Shown piece after piece: positions 35,631 to 43,961 of a stretch of DNA of 64,000 nt. Origin of the DNA: Pontixanthobacter sp. CEM42 (GTDB lineage: Bacteria; Pseudomonadota; Alphaproteobacteria; Sphingomonadales; Sphingomonadaceae). The stretch is taken from positions 124,001 through 188,000 of the forward strand of contig NZ_JADQTN010000002.1 of assembly GCF_017812015.1 (NCBI RefSeq), in the 5' to 3' direction. Both the position numbers and the translations under genes were made by a program. Every line of letters begins with the position of its first letter. The stretch's first letter is position 1. The notes below the pieces were generated by a model. It saw only the letters and a list, made by a program, of their open reading frames with translations, searched no databases and was not told the DNA's origin.

Positions 35631-36185
35631 TATTTTTTCCGCCCCGTATCCATTGTTTGAACAACGCAGCGCTTGCTCCGATGTTCCACTTCCGTTCGAT
35701 TCGGCGGGAAGCGTCCCACCTAGCATTTTTTGCGTGGCTAAAGGTGAATTACTTATCCCCGTTCTACCCACAGTCCTGTTTTGCCCGATCTATGAAGCCC
35801 ACTGCTTTTGACCGAATCGTCCCCTCCTGCGTGATCCCCGCACGCAGCCAAAACAACACGATCTAGTAGGTGTTACCATTAACCGAACCACTAGATACTG
35901 AATCAAGAGGGACTCGGACGCAAGAGGGTAAATAGTATTTAACCATGCCGAGTGCCACAAAATGTGGGGTGTGTTAGTCTGTTGCAACGCAGCGACGCGG
36001 CAGAACTCCTAGGGTTGTGAATCGCGCAAGCCTAAAAATGAATCCGTGAAAAAATATTTCGCGGGAAAAGTGATTTTTGGGGGTTTGAATCAAACGAATC
36101 GAGGCGCGCAATTTTAGTTCATTCTTGGGGTCATTTCTGTATCATCTCACCAAGCCGTTGGTTCGCGCTATTGGAGTTCTGGTAA
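35631..36185. promoter_or_regulatory. nrdA upstream region with clustered GANTC sites
   Basis: 555 non-coding, AT-rich bases. GANTC sites start at 35698, 35814, 35900, 35911, 36019, 36040, 36087 and 36096 (two more at 36203 and 36208, inside the next gene). Random expectation is about two. Other elements: palindrome CCACA-AAA-TGTGG at 35955-35967, two near-DnaA-box sequences (TTATCCCCG and CTACCCACA) near 35752-35772, and GTGAA-N5-ATTTCGC at 36046-36062, shared with the nrdB promoter. This fits cell-cycle control by CcrM/GcrA, as known for nrd genes in Caulobacter. Confidence 0.55.
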
Positions 36186-36743
36186 ATGCTGGACGGAACA
36201 CTGAATCGAATCACCAATTGGGCGGAGCGCAACAGCACGGTAGTGTTTGTCGCATTGGCATTGCTTACGTCGGGATGCAGTTCGGTCCACTTCGGTGAAA
36301 CAAATCGCCTCCGGGTTTCGATTGACCATTCTGAGTGGCATCCGTCATCAATAGCCAACATCAATCTCGATACAGGGCGGTATATTGTTCGTGCCGGACC
36401 AAGCGACACTTCGAACCCACACAACGAAGACTATCTCCGTCAAAACTGGACGCAAGATGCGAGCGGGCGCCTCTCAGTCGAGCAACTTGATCGATTGCGC
36501 GATGCAGCGGCGAAAGCTGATACGAACGGATTGTTTGACGCTAAATGCGATGCCGATCCAGACAGCGTTGACTATATGATTATAACCAATGGAGGAATGC
36601 CGAGCATCGCTTTGAGGTGGGCAGGCCGAACGCAAAGACATTCTAAACATCTAAAGTGTTGGACAGCAGAGGCAAATGCTCTTCGCCGAGACGCGGGCGA
36701 AGTCTTCGACAATATCGCCGCAGGTCGCGCGGGCAATAACTAA
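36186..36743 (+). CDS. Lipoprotein of unknown function
   Basis: 185 residues. The N-terminus has about 18 hydrophilic residues before a hydrophobic core and lipobox TSGC (Cys near residue 31), so the start could be a little further downstream, although no in-frame ATG is seen before the core. The mature part is hydrophilic with VSIDHSEWHPSSIANINLDTGRYIVR and a Cys pair (FDAKCDAD, HLKCWTAE). GGAG lies 9 bases before the ATG. It converges on the alpha/beta hydrolase gene with a four-base overlap of stop codons. No family recognised. Confidence 0.65.
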   Translation: MLDGTLNRITNWAERNSTVVFVALALLTSGCSSVHFGETNRLRVSIDHSEWHPSSIANINLDTGRYIVRAGPSDTSNPHNEDYLRQNWTQDASGRLSVEQLDRLRDAAAKADTNGLFDAKCDADPDSVDYMIITNGGMPSIALRWAGRTQRHSKHLKCWTAEANALRRDAGEVFDNIAAGRAGNN

Positions 36744-37633
36744 GCCGGCACTGCGCCCTTCGCATGACCCGCGATTTCATCAGCAATCGTATCAACCAGC
36801 TCCATCGGCAGATCGTGACCCCAGCCGGGAATCGTTTTCAGCTTGGCGCCCGGGATGTTTGCGGCAGTGTCGCGGCCGCCCTCAACAGGGACCAACGGAT
36901 CGTCTTCGCCATGCAGAACCAATGTCGGGACTGCGACATCTTTGAGCATTTCGCGCCGGTCACCATCAGCCACAATCGCTGAAAGATGCCGCGTCGGGCC
37001 TTCGGTATAGATGCTGCGGCGAACGCTTACACGCACCCGATCACGCAAGCGCTCTTCATCGGCAGGATAGCCGGGGCTACCGATGGTCCGCGCCAGCTTC
37101 ACGCCGTGATCGACCATCACTTCTTCTTCCAGACTGGCGGGCCGCGTGATCAGAACCTTCATCGCCTCTTTCTTGGCAGCCGGTAGTTTCGGGTTTCCGG
37201 TGGTCGAGAATATGGACGTTAAGGTCAGCGCCTTGTCGGCATGTTTGGCCGCGACATGCTGCGCGATCATTCCGCCCATGCTGGCACCGACAATATGCGC
37301 CCTTTCCAAACCAAGCGCGTTGAGCAGACCAACGCCATCATTGGCCATATCTTCCAGCGTATAGGGAACCTTCGGGGTAATCCCGAACTTGTTCAGGATT
37401 GTCATTTTGATGATCCCGGGAGCCTTCACTCCGTGGAATTTATGACTCAAACCGACATCGCGATTATCATACCGGATGACGCGAAAGCCGCGCTCGACCA
37501 ATGCCTCGACCAGTTCGATTGGCCACAACGTCAATTGCGCGCCAAAGCCCATGATCAGTAGGATCGGGGGATGCGCCGGATCACCGTAGTCTTCATATTC
37601 GAGCGGGATTCCATTGGCGGTGATCTGCGGCAT
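36740..37633 (-). CDS. Alpha/beta hydrolase
   Basis: A 297-residue alpha/beta hydrolase-fold enzyme. The nucleophile elbow GASMGG gives the catalytic Ser, HGEDDPLVP the Asp and GWGHDLP the His. The N-terminal GFGAQLTLWP forms the oxyanion-hole region. The cap region (KFGITPKVPY) is typical of esterase/lipase-like members. It is cytoplasmic with no signal peptide, and the substrate is unknown. There are no adjacent pathway genes to help. Confidence 0.9.
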   Translation of the reverse strand: MPQITANGIPLEYEDYGDPAHPPILLIMGFGAQLTLWPIELVEALVERGFRVIRYDNRDVGLSHKFHGVKAPGIIKMTILNKFGITPKVPYTLEDMANDGVGLLNALGLERAHIVGASMGGMIAQHVAAKHADKALTLTSIFSTTGNPKLPAAKKEAMKVLITRPASLEEEVMVDHGVKLARTIGSPGYPADEERLRDRVRVSVRRSIYTEGPTRHLSAIVADGDRREMLKDVAVPTLVLHGEDDPLVPVEGGRDTAANIPGAKLKTIPGWGHDLPMELVDTIADEIAGHAKGAVPA

Positions 37634-37818
37634 CTATCTGTCCTGTCAGTGCGGCCCATTTTAGAGCCCGTTGCAAAAACGAACGGACCCTATGCTACAA
37701 ATTGGCAGCAGACCCAAGCCCGATCATCTTCACTGTCCGCGAGGCAAACGCAATCGCCGCCCAAGCACCATGCATAATGCTCACGCGGCGAGAGGTTTGT
37801 CAGGCCTATCAGGCTGGA

Positions 37819-38319
37819 TCACGAACCGAGTGAGATAACCTCGCTCTCGGCAACAGATCGTGCGAGCCGGACACGCTCGCTTGTCGCCAGCTCGGCTACG
37901 AAGCGCTGCTTGTCTGCTCGCGTGTTGGCAAAGATGATGTTGGCTTGAAACCTAGCGCCCGCAGCGTTGTTCACTGGCGCATCATTCAAGCCGTCGAGCC
38001 GACGCACGGCCCAGGTCGCAGTGCGGTCAGCAGTAGGGTTGCCCGAACTGCGATAGACTTCCAGATTGACCGGCTTGCCGCTCGCATCGGTTTCAAAACG
38101 CACCTGGACAATGCCCTGCGCAGAACCGAGATTTTTGTGCTTGGCACCGATATTGAGCTGCCGGTTCAGATCGCGCGTTGTGTCGCTTGCCCATTGCTCC
38201 ATCGCGCTTTGCGAGCGGACCACGATGTCTTGGCTCGGGGTAGCACCAGCGTTCGCAGCAATAGGTGTGAGCGAAGCGGCAAGGCCCAGAGCCAAGCCTG
38301 TTTTCATAAGAGTACTCAT
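37819..38319 (-). CDS. Periplasmic protein with a TonB C-terminal-like domain
   Basis: A 166-residue exported protein: signal peptide MKTGLALGLAASLTP to about residue 25, then a domain with GIVQVRFETDASGKPVNLEVYRSSGN and a DRTATWAVRRLDGL helix. That is the beta-beta-alpha pattern of TonB C-terminal domains. It lacks the N-terminal membrane helix and Pro-rich spacer of a true TonB, so an energy-coupling role is doubtful. AAAGGA precedes the ATG at 38319 with good spacing. It is probably monocistronic. Confidence 0.7.
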   Translation of the reverse strand: MSTLMKTGLALGLAASLTPIAANAGATPSQDIVVRSQSAMEQWASDTTRDLNRQLNIGAKHKNLGSAQGIVQVRFETDASGKPVNLEVYRSSGNPTADRTATWAVRRLDGLNDAPVNNAAGARFQANIIFANTRADKQRFVAELATSERVRLARSVAESEVISLGS

Positions 38320-38664
38320 TGGATCATCCTTTGTTTATGTGGATGATCGGCCACAATTGACCAGCACGCACAGCACAGTCCCATCACTGTTGCAGCGGCA
38401 TTAATGGTCGATCGGGTTGGCGAAAGATCACTGATCTCCGCTCCCACACAGCAAGATGCAGTTGTGGCGGATTATTTCAAACCGAGATCGGCCTGTGTCA
38501 GAAATATTCAGATGAGCGCCGGATTCCGTCCGATAAGTTGCATTAGCTACAAAATCGCAACGATGGCGACTCTCGGCTAAGATTGATTGATGAGGAAAAT
38601 TTCGCTCTCGAATGAACCAAACTGGCCATAGGCCGCACTTACATTCCGAAGGAGACACAAACGG
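38320..38664. other. Intergenic stretch between divergent TonB-domain and ECF sigma genes
   Basis: About 345 bases containing two divergent promoters by position. I find no clear -35/-10 pair, no ECF-type GGAAC...CGTT motif, no stable terminator and no convincing short gene. Confidence 0.4.
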
Positions 38665-39219
38665 ATGAGTGCCAGCGCTGCCAAGATACTCGATGAATAT
38701 CTTGTGGCGGATGCGCGTGCGGGAAGCCGTCAGGCGGCTACCCAATTGGTGCGGCGCTGGCATCCCAAGCTGGTCGCGCATGCGTGGCGGCTGACGGGCG
38801 ACCGTGAACTGGCACATGATGCGGTACAAAGCGCGTGGGGTGAAATCATCCGCGGACTCCCCAAACTGCGCGAGGAGCGGGCATTCGCTGCTTGGGCGTT
38901 CCGGATCGTCTCGCGGGCCTGCAATCGCGAGATAGGATCGCTGGTTAAAGCGCGCGAGTTGAAAACAGCGATAGAGAACGAACCGCGCGAGCCCGTAAGT
39001 GCGCCTGATGAGCCGTCAGAAATCGGCCTCTTGCGCGCCGCGATCCGCCAATTGCCATCAGGTGAGCGTGCCGCGATCGCGCTCTACCATTTCGAGGGAC
39101 TGCGCGTCGCCGAAGTCGCCGTCGCGCTCGCTGTCCCGGCAGGGACAGTCAAAACCAGATTGATGAATGCGCGGAAGAAGCTGCGCACGATACTAACCCC
39201 AGAAGGAGAACGATCATGA
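38665..39219 (+). CDS. RNA polymerase sigma factor, ECF type
   Basis: 184 residues with region 2 at about 24-90 (QLVRRWHPKLVAHAWRLTGDRELAHDAVQSAW, then FAAWAFRIVSRACN) and region 4 at about 122-175 (LRAAIRQLPSGERAAIALYHFEGLRVAEVA, GTVKTRLMNARKKLR). AAGGAG lies well placed before the ATG. Translation is coupled to the next gene by ATGA overlap. That gene encodes a membrane DUF6768 protein that probably acts as anti-sigma factor. Target promoters cannot be predicted from here. Confidence 0.92.
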   Translation: MSASAAKILDEYLVADARAGSRQAATQLVRRWHPKLVAHAWRLTGDRELAHDAVQSAWGEIIRGLPKLREERAFAAWAFRIVSRACNREIGSLVKARELKTAIENEPREPVSAPDEPSEIGLLRAAIRQLPSGERAAIALYHFEGLRVAEVAVALAVPAGTVKTRLMNARKKLRTILTPEGERS

Positions 39220-39593
39220 GCACCAATACCACAGACGACCTCGACCGGATGATCGACGAGGCGCTGAATGCAGAGGAGCGCGAATTGCTAGGCGCGATTG
39301 GCGAGGAGCCCGGCTACTTCCAACAAGTATGGGGTGTATTCGGCGGACCGATTGGCTGGATCAGCTGGCTGTTGATGGCAGCGCAATTGATTATGTTCAT
39401 CGCCGCTATGTGGATGGCTGTGCGCTTCTTCGGTGCGACTGATACGCTCGAAGCGCTCCGCTGGGGTATCCCCTCTGCGACACTGCTGATCCTTGCCACT
39501 CTAACCAAACTAACCATGTGGCCTACCCTTCAAGCCAACCGCGTTATCCGCGAAGTGAAACGGTTAGAACTGCAAATGGCGCGGTCGCGCTAA
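39216..39593 (+). CDS. DUF6768 membrane protein, probable anti-sigma partner
   Basis: 125 residues. The N-terminal motif TDDLDRMIDEALNAEERELLGAIGEEPGYF is the hallmark of DUF6768. Two membrane segments follow (WISWLLMAAQLIMFIAAMWMAV and IPSATLLILATLTKLTMW), then a basic C-terminal helix (ANRVIREVKRLELQMARSR). The start overlaps the ECF sigma gene by four bases, the usual arrangement for sigma/anti-sigma pairs. The anti-sigma function is inferred from context and topology; the soluble N-terminal helix could bind the sigma factor. Confidence 0.8.
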   Translation: MSTNTTDDLDRMIDEALNAEERELLGAIGEEPGYFQQVWGVFGGPIGWISWLLMAAQLIMFIAAMWMAVRFFGATDTLEALRWGIPSATLLILATLTKLTMWPTLQANRVIREVKRLELQMARSR

Positions 39594-39684
39594 GCGCGGT
39601 AGGGTTGATATTCGGAGCAATGCCATATTAGTGTCCCGTACCAATTAATTGAGATGATAGAATTGGTCGCCCTACTCTACTCAA

Positions 39685-39690
39685 TATAAT
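39685..39690 (+). promoter_or_regulatory. TATAAT -10-like element before the DNase I-fold gene
   Basis: A perfect TATAAT hexamer lies 15 bases before the GTG start, in an AT-rich stretch preceded by an ACCAAT/ATTGGT inverted repeat (39640-39667). The implied leader would be very short. No good -35 is visible. Confidence 0.3.
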
Positions 39691-39705
39691 CTTGGGAGAT
39701 GGCAC

Positions 39706-40875
39706 GTGGTTCAATATTCTTCTATCCGCTACTGGAGCAGTCCGAAAACGAAACGGCGCGCAATTGATCGTTTGATCAAATTGCGCGCTGCGCTTCAGAC
39801 CGAAGTCAAAGCGAAGCGCGGCGAAGGGTCGATCTTGCTCGCGACCTGGAATCTGCGTGATTTCGACAACAACAAATTTGGCCACGGGCCGCGGTTGGAC
39901 GAGAGCTATCTCTATCTTGCCGAGATAATTTCTGCATTCGACATCGTCGCGCTTCAAGAAATCAACCGCAGCCTCAAACCGCTAAAGAAGCTGGTCAGCT
40001 TTTTGGGCAAGCGGGATTGGGATTACATGGTAACCGATACCACCGAAGGGAGTAGCGGCAATCAAGAACGTATGGCGTTCGTCTATAACAAACACCGCAT
40101 ATCATTCGGGCATATTGCCGGTGAAGTTGTACTCCCCGGCACGAAGGACCGTCAGTTCGCGCGCACGCCGTTTTTGGCTGCGTTCCAAGCCGGTTGGTTC
40201 AAGTTCAACCTGTGCACCGTACACATGTATTTCGGATCAGGATCCGACGGCAAAGAGCGGCGCGTTAAGGAAATCAGCGATCTGGCGAAGTTCGTGAACA
40301 AACGCCAGAAGAAGGAAACCGAAGACTATATCCTGCTGGGCGATTTCAATATCGTTTCTGAATCCGATGACACGATGAAAGCGCTGACCGATCAGGGTTT
40401 CACAATGCACGAAGAACTCATGCGGGTTGGAACGACTCTGAAGGGCGAAAACCCCTATGATCAGATCGCGCTGAAAGTGAAAAACAAGATGCTGGAACTT
40501 GGCGATGCTGGCGTGTTTGACTTTGAAAAGCATGTCTTCGCCGCAGGGGACCACGAAGACTATCGCGGTAGCGCCGCGCAGGCGAAGAAAACGCCCGGGC
40601 TGATCACACCTGCGAAAGAAGGCAAACATGTCGCCCAAGTCAAAGCGCGCGCGCAGAAGGCGGCTGACAAGGCCGGAAAGCCGCTTGTGTGGAACGACAA
40701 AAAAATCGCAGCCGCACGGAAAGATTACTATCTGAAATTCTGGCGCAGCTTCCAGATCTCGGATCACAAACCCATCTGGGTTGAGCTCAAAGTCGACTTT
40801 GCAAAGGACTATCTCCTCAGCCTCAGGCCGAAGGAGAAACCTCTCGCCGATTTCAAAAAGGATGAGGACGAATAG
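39706..40875 (+). CDS. Endonuclease/exonuclease/phosphatase (DNase I-like) family protein
   Basis: 389 residues with the DNase I-like fold: LLATWNLRDFDN near residue 45, IVALQEINRS near 80 (metal-binding Glu), LCTVHMYFG, YILLGDFNI near 210 and SDHKPIWVEL near the end, the catalytic His motif. A charged Lys/Ala-rich segment (about 300-330) precedes the last motif. No signal peptide. It might cleave DNA, RNA or a phosphoester. GTG 39706 has GGGAG 7 bases upstream and no good ATG nearby. Confidence 0.85.
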   Translation: MVQYSSIRYWSSPKTKRRAIDRLIKLRAALQTEVKAKRGEGSILLATWNLRDFDNNKFGHGPRLDESYLYLAEIISAFDIVALQEINRSLKPLKKLVSFLGKRDWDYMVTDTTEGSSGNQERMAFVYNKHRISFGHIAGEVVLPGTKDRQFARTPFLAAFQAGWFKFNLCTVHMYFGSGSDGKERRVKEISDLAKFVNKRQKKETEDYILLGDFNIVSESDDTMKALTDQGFTMHEELMRVGTTLKGENPYDQIALKVKNKMLELGDAGVFDFEKHVFAAGDHEDYRGSAAQAKKTPGLITPAKEGKHVAQVKARAQKAADKAGKPLVWNDKKIAAARKDYYLKFWRSFQISDHKPIWVELKVDFAKDYLLSLRPKEKPLADFKKDEDE

Positions 40876-40892
40876 TCGGAGTTGTTGTGAGA

Positions 40893-40917
40893 TGGGGTGA
40901 GCACGCAGCCCACCCCA
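40893..40917. terminator. Bidirectional hairpin between convergent genes
   Basis: 7-bp arms TGGGGTG and CACCCCA with an 11-base loop, placed in the 48-base gap between the convergent DNase I-fold and OmpA-like genes. It lacks a strong T-tract on either side. Confidence 0.5.
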
Positions 40918-40923
40918 CCTTAA

Positions 40924-41805
40924 TCAAAGTCCGTCGACGCTTTTGCTGACGAGGATATTTACCGCAACACGGCGGTTCTGGGACTTACCGTAATCAGTGT
41001 TGTTATCCGCCGCCGGATCGGCTTCGGCCATGCCCGTGGGGGTAAGCATACGGTAAGGCTTCCAACCGCAAGCCTGCTGCAAATAGTTTACCACGCGGCC
41101 TGCGCGCTTCTCGCTAAGGCGCTGGTTCACGTCCTGACTGCCGGTCGAGTCAGTGTAACCCACGACCAGCATCAGCGCATTGTCCATCGCGTCGGCTTTC
41201 GCAGCGGTCGAACACAGATTGGCTTTGTCCTGCTCGGACAGGTTGGCCATGCCGGTATCGAAATAGACATTGGTCGTATCTTTCAGATTGTACTGATCGA
41301 TATCGCCAACACGGCCACGGAGGGCATCCGTAGCTGCAGTCTGCTCGGCAAAGCCTTGCTCGGTACCGCTGCGGATCATTGCGGCGGTTTTCATATCTTT
41401 GTTTTTCAGATCAACCTGACTGGCCACGAGCGCACGGCCCCATTGAACCGTCTCGACTTCAACCGGCAAACCATTGAGTAGCGCATCTGCGCCGAGCGAC
41501 TTGCGGGCAAGGCCGAGGAACCCGCCGCTTGCTTTGACGACAGTGGCCTCACCGATACGAACTTCGGTGCGTGTGCCATCAACCGATGTAATTTGGATCC
41601 GGTCATCTGCGCGCGCAGAGATAAAGCCTTCGATTTCCGGCCCCTCTTCCAGTTCGGACAAATCGCCCGGAATCGACCCGTAAACGGTCGCGCGGTACTC
41701 ACCTTCGAGTGCTTCCTGCTCTTGCGCGGATGCGCCGACAGACATCGGTATCGCCATCGCGGCGGACAGCAGGAAAAGTTTCGAGTTCGTGGATGTGAAT
41801 TTCAT
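40924..41805 (-). CDS. OmpA-family outer-membrane/peptidoglycan-binding protein
   Basis: A 293-residue exported protein: signal peptide to about residue 27 (VGASA), an N-terminal beta-rich domain (GEYRATVYGSIPGDL...ADDRIQITSVDG), and a C-terminal OmpA-like domain. The last shows TNVYFDTGMANLSEQDKANL, VVGYTDSTGSQDVNQRLSEKRAGRVVNYL and SQNRRVAVNI. The Asp and Arg of this domain bind meso-diaminopimelate in peptidoglycan. The N-terminal part is not a full 8-strand barrel, so it may be periplasmic rather than a porin. Confidence 0.85.
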   Translation of the reverse strand: MKFTSTNSKLFLLSAAMAIPMSVGASAQEQEALEGEYRATVYGSIPGDLSELEEGPEIEGFISARADDRIQITSVDGTRTEVRIGEATVVKASGGFLGLARKSLGADALLNGLPVEVETVQWGRALVASQVDLKNKDMKTAAMIRSGTEQGFAEQTAATDALRGRVGDIDQYNLKDTTNVYFDTGMANLSEQDKANLCSTAAKADAMDNALMLVVGYTDSTGSQDVNQRLSEKRAGRVVNYLQQACGWKPYRMLTPTGMAEADPAADNNTDYGKSQNRRVAVNILVSKSVDGL

Positions 41806-42053
41806 TGCGGTACTCCTTCAAATTTTGTCAGCCGTTCAAATTACTCGCGGCGTCTATCATTACACCGGCCCCTGAATGCAACCCCGGCTGTCGGTACCCC
41901 CGCCACACGCGGGATAAGCGTGTGACTGTTGCGCTAAACCTCGCAGGCGCTGGAAAGGTTCCTGCGCAGCATGCGAGTATCAGGTTAACTCGGGGTTGAG
42001 ATGCGATGAAACGTTTCTAATGCGCAAAAGCCGATACGGGTTTCGCGACTGCT

Positions 42054-43646
42054 TTAGGGAACAAGCACCGTGTCCCGCGCGACATCTGCTGTTTCTGGAT
42101 AATCCAGCGTATAATGTAGCCCGCGGCTCTCGTGTCGTTCGAGCGCTGAGTTCACGATCAGCTCTGCCGCTTGCAGTAGATTGCGCAGCTCGATCAGATC
42201 GGTCGTGACGCGGAAGTGACCGTAATAGTCCTCCACCTCTTCAGTGAGCATACGGATACGGTTGCGGGCGCGCTCCAGCCGTTTGGTGGTGCGCACGATG
42301 CCGACATAGTTCCACATAAAGCGGCGGATTTCTGTCCAGTTCTGCTTGACCACAACCTCCTCATCAGAGTCGGTTACACGGCTTTCGTCCCATTCCTTGA
42401 TGTCGGGCGGAGTCAGCAATTCATCCCACCGGCCCAGAATGTCCCGCGCCGCGGCTTCGCCGAATACAAAGCATTCTAGCAGACTGTTCGAGGCCAACCG
42501 GTTCGCGCCATGCAGCCCGCTTTCAGTCACTTCACCCGCTGCCCATAGGCCAGGCAAATCGGTCCGCGCATCGAGCCCGACCAGCACACCGCCGCAGGTA
42601 TAATGCTGCGCCGGGACCACCGGGATCGGACCTTTGGTCATATCGATACCGAGACCCATCAGTTTCTCGTGAATGGTCGGGAAGTGGCCCGTCACAAATT
42701 CGGGCGTTTCGTGACTAATATCCAGATGCACATAATCGAGGCCATAGCGTTTGATCTGGTCATCGATCGCTCGCGCCACAACATCGCGTGGGGCCAACTC
42801 CATCCGCTCTGGATCATAATCCGCCATGAAGCGGTGACCAGTTTCAGGGTGAAGCAGATGACCGCCCTCGCCGCGCACAGCCTCGGTAATCAGGAAATTT
42901 TTGACCTCCAGATTGTAGAGACAAGTCGGGTGGAACTGCATCATTTCCATATTGGAAACCCGCGCACCCGCACGCCACGCCATGGCAATGCCATCACCTG
43001 TTGCGCCGCGTGGAGCGGTCGAGAATTGATAGACACGGCCTGCGCCGCCAGCGGCAAGGATCGTGGCTGTCGCGGTATAGGTTTCAACCTCGCCCGTTTC
43101 CTGATTGAGCGCATAAGCACCCCAGACGCGGCCAGAGCCTGAGTAATCCTCCGCATTGCGGCCAGTAATCAGATCGACACAAGCGCGGCCCGCCAGCATG
43201 GTGATGTTGGGATTGGCCTCTGCCGCTTTCAGCAAGGCTTCCTGCACCGCCCAGCCAGTCGCGTCGTTCACATGCACAATCCGGCGATGCGAGTGCCCGC
43301 CTTCGCGCGTCAGATGCAGATCGCCCCCTTTCCCATCAAGCCCATCCTGATTGAAAGGCACGCCCAGCTCAACCAGCCGCTCGATAGAACGCGGTGCGCG
43401 TTCGATCACAAACTCGACAGTTTCCTGACGGTTGAGGCCCGCACCCGCGCGCATCGTATCGTGGATGTGATTGTCGAACGTATCGCCCGCATCAAGAACC
43501 GCCGCAATGCCGCCCTGCGCCCAAGCAGTCGAGCCAGTGTTGAGGCCGCCCTTGGCGAGCACCAGAACCTTCTTGTGTTCAGCCAACGCAAGCGCAGCAG
43601 TAAGCCCAGCCGCGCCGGAACCGATGATTAGAACGTCATATTTCAT
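42054..43646 (-). CDS. nadB: L-aspartate oxidase
   Basis: Oxidises aspartate to iminoaspartate for quinolinate and NAD synthesis. A 530-residue flavoprotein with FAD motif GSGAAGLTAAL at residues 9-19, STAWAQGGIAA, REGGHSHRRIVH, the HPTCL segment, and the catalytic Arg region SNSLLECFVFGEAAA. It lies 15 bases downstream of the monooxygenase gene on the same strand. nadA and nadC are not in this window. Confidence 0.95.
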   Translation of the reverse strand: MKYDVLIIGSGAAGLTAALALAEHKKVLVLAKGGLNTGSTAWAQGGIAAVLDAGDTFDNHIHDTMRAGAGLNRQETVEFVIERAPRSIERLVELGVPFNQDGLDGKGGDLHLTREGGHSHRRIVHVNDATGWAVQEALLKAAEANPNITMLAGRACVDLITGRNAEDYSGSGRVWGAYALNQETGEVETYTATATILAAGGAGRVYQFSTAPRGATGDGIAMAWRAGARVSNMEMMQFHPTCLYNLEVKNFLITEAVRGEGGHLLHPETGHRFMADYDPERMELAPRDVVARAIDDQIKRYGLDYVHLDISHETPEFVTGHFPTIHEKLMGLGIDMTKGPIPVVPAQHYTCGGVLVGLDARTDLPGLWAAGEVTESGLHGANRLASNSLLECFVFGEAAARDILGRWDELLTPPDIKEWDESRVTDSDEEVVVKQNWTEIRRFMWNYVGIVRTTKRLERARNRIRMLTEEVEDYYGHFRVTTDLIELRNLLQAAELIVNSALERHESRGLHYTLDYPETADVARDTVLVP

Positions 43647-43661
43647 CGCGTTGCCCTCATC

Positions 43662-43961
43662 TTATAGCTGCTCCGCCGCACCCGCTTCGATCAGGTGTAG
43701 ATCGCGGTCGTGGATACCAAACCGGTCCCAATTGGCGCGCCATTCGAGCAGGTGCTCGGTTTCGAAATGTGCTTCCAAAGCCTCTCGGTCGCGCCAAATT
43801 TCGGCGACATGGATCAGACCCGGTTCGAGCACATCTTCAGAATAGGAATAGGCCTGGCAGCCTTCTTCTTCCAAGCTCGCCTCGATCATTTCCTGCATCG
43901 CATAGCGCGCTTCGTTGAGGTTTTCGGGCGGCATGCGGACTGTGCCGATGACGAGCAGCAT
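43662..43961 (-). CDS. Antibiotic biosynthesis monooxygenase (ABM) domain protein
   Basis: A 99-residue ferredoxin-like ABM protein (LLVIGTVRMPPENLNEARYAMQEMI, then EEEGCQAYSYSEDVLEPGLIHVAEIWRD, and FETEHLLEW). Such proteins are small quinol monooxygenases or haem/polyketide-modifying enzymes, and often have no known substrate. The start overlaps the ABC ATPase stop by one base (TGATG), and nadB follows within 15 bases, so all three are one transcript. Housekeeping detoxification is an inference. Confidence 0.8.
   Translation of the reverse strand: MLLVIGTVRMPPENLNEARYAMQEMIEASLEEEGCQAYSYSEDVLEPGLIHVAEIWRDREALEAHFETEHLLEWRANWDRFGIHDRDLHLIEAGAAEQL

Noticed and set aside
35631-36185. Possible replication origin, from AT-richness, GANTC sites and DnaA-box-like sequences
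   Set aside because: Only two imperfect DnaA-box-like nonamers and no dnaA, parAB, hemE or rpmH neighbours; a cell-cycle-regulated nrdA promoter explains it better.
37677-37822. Short plus-strand frame of about 47 codons near 37690
   Set aside because: Arg/His/Pro-rich translation without ribosome binding site or hydrophobic segment.
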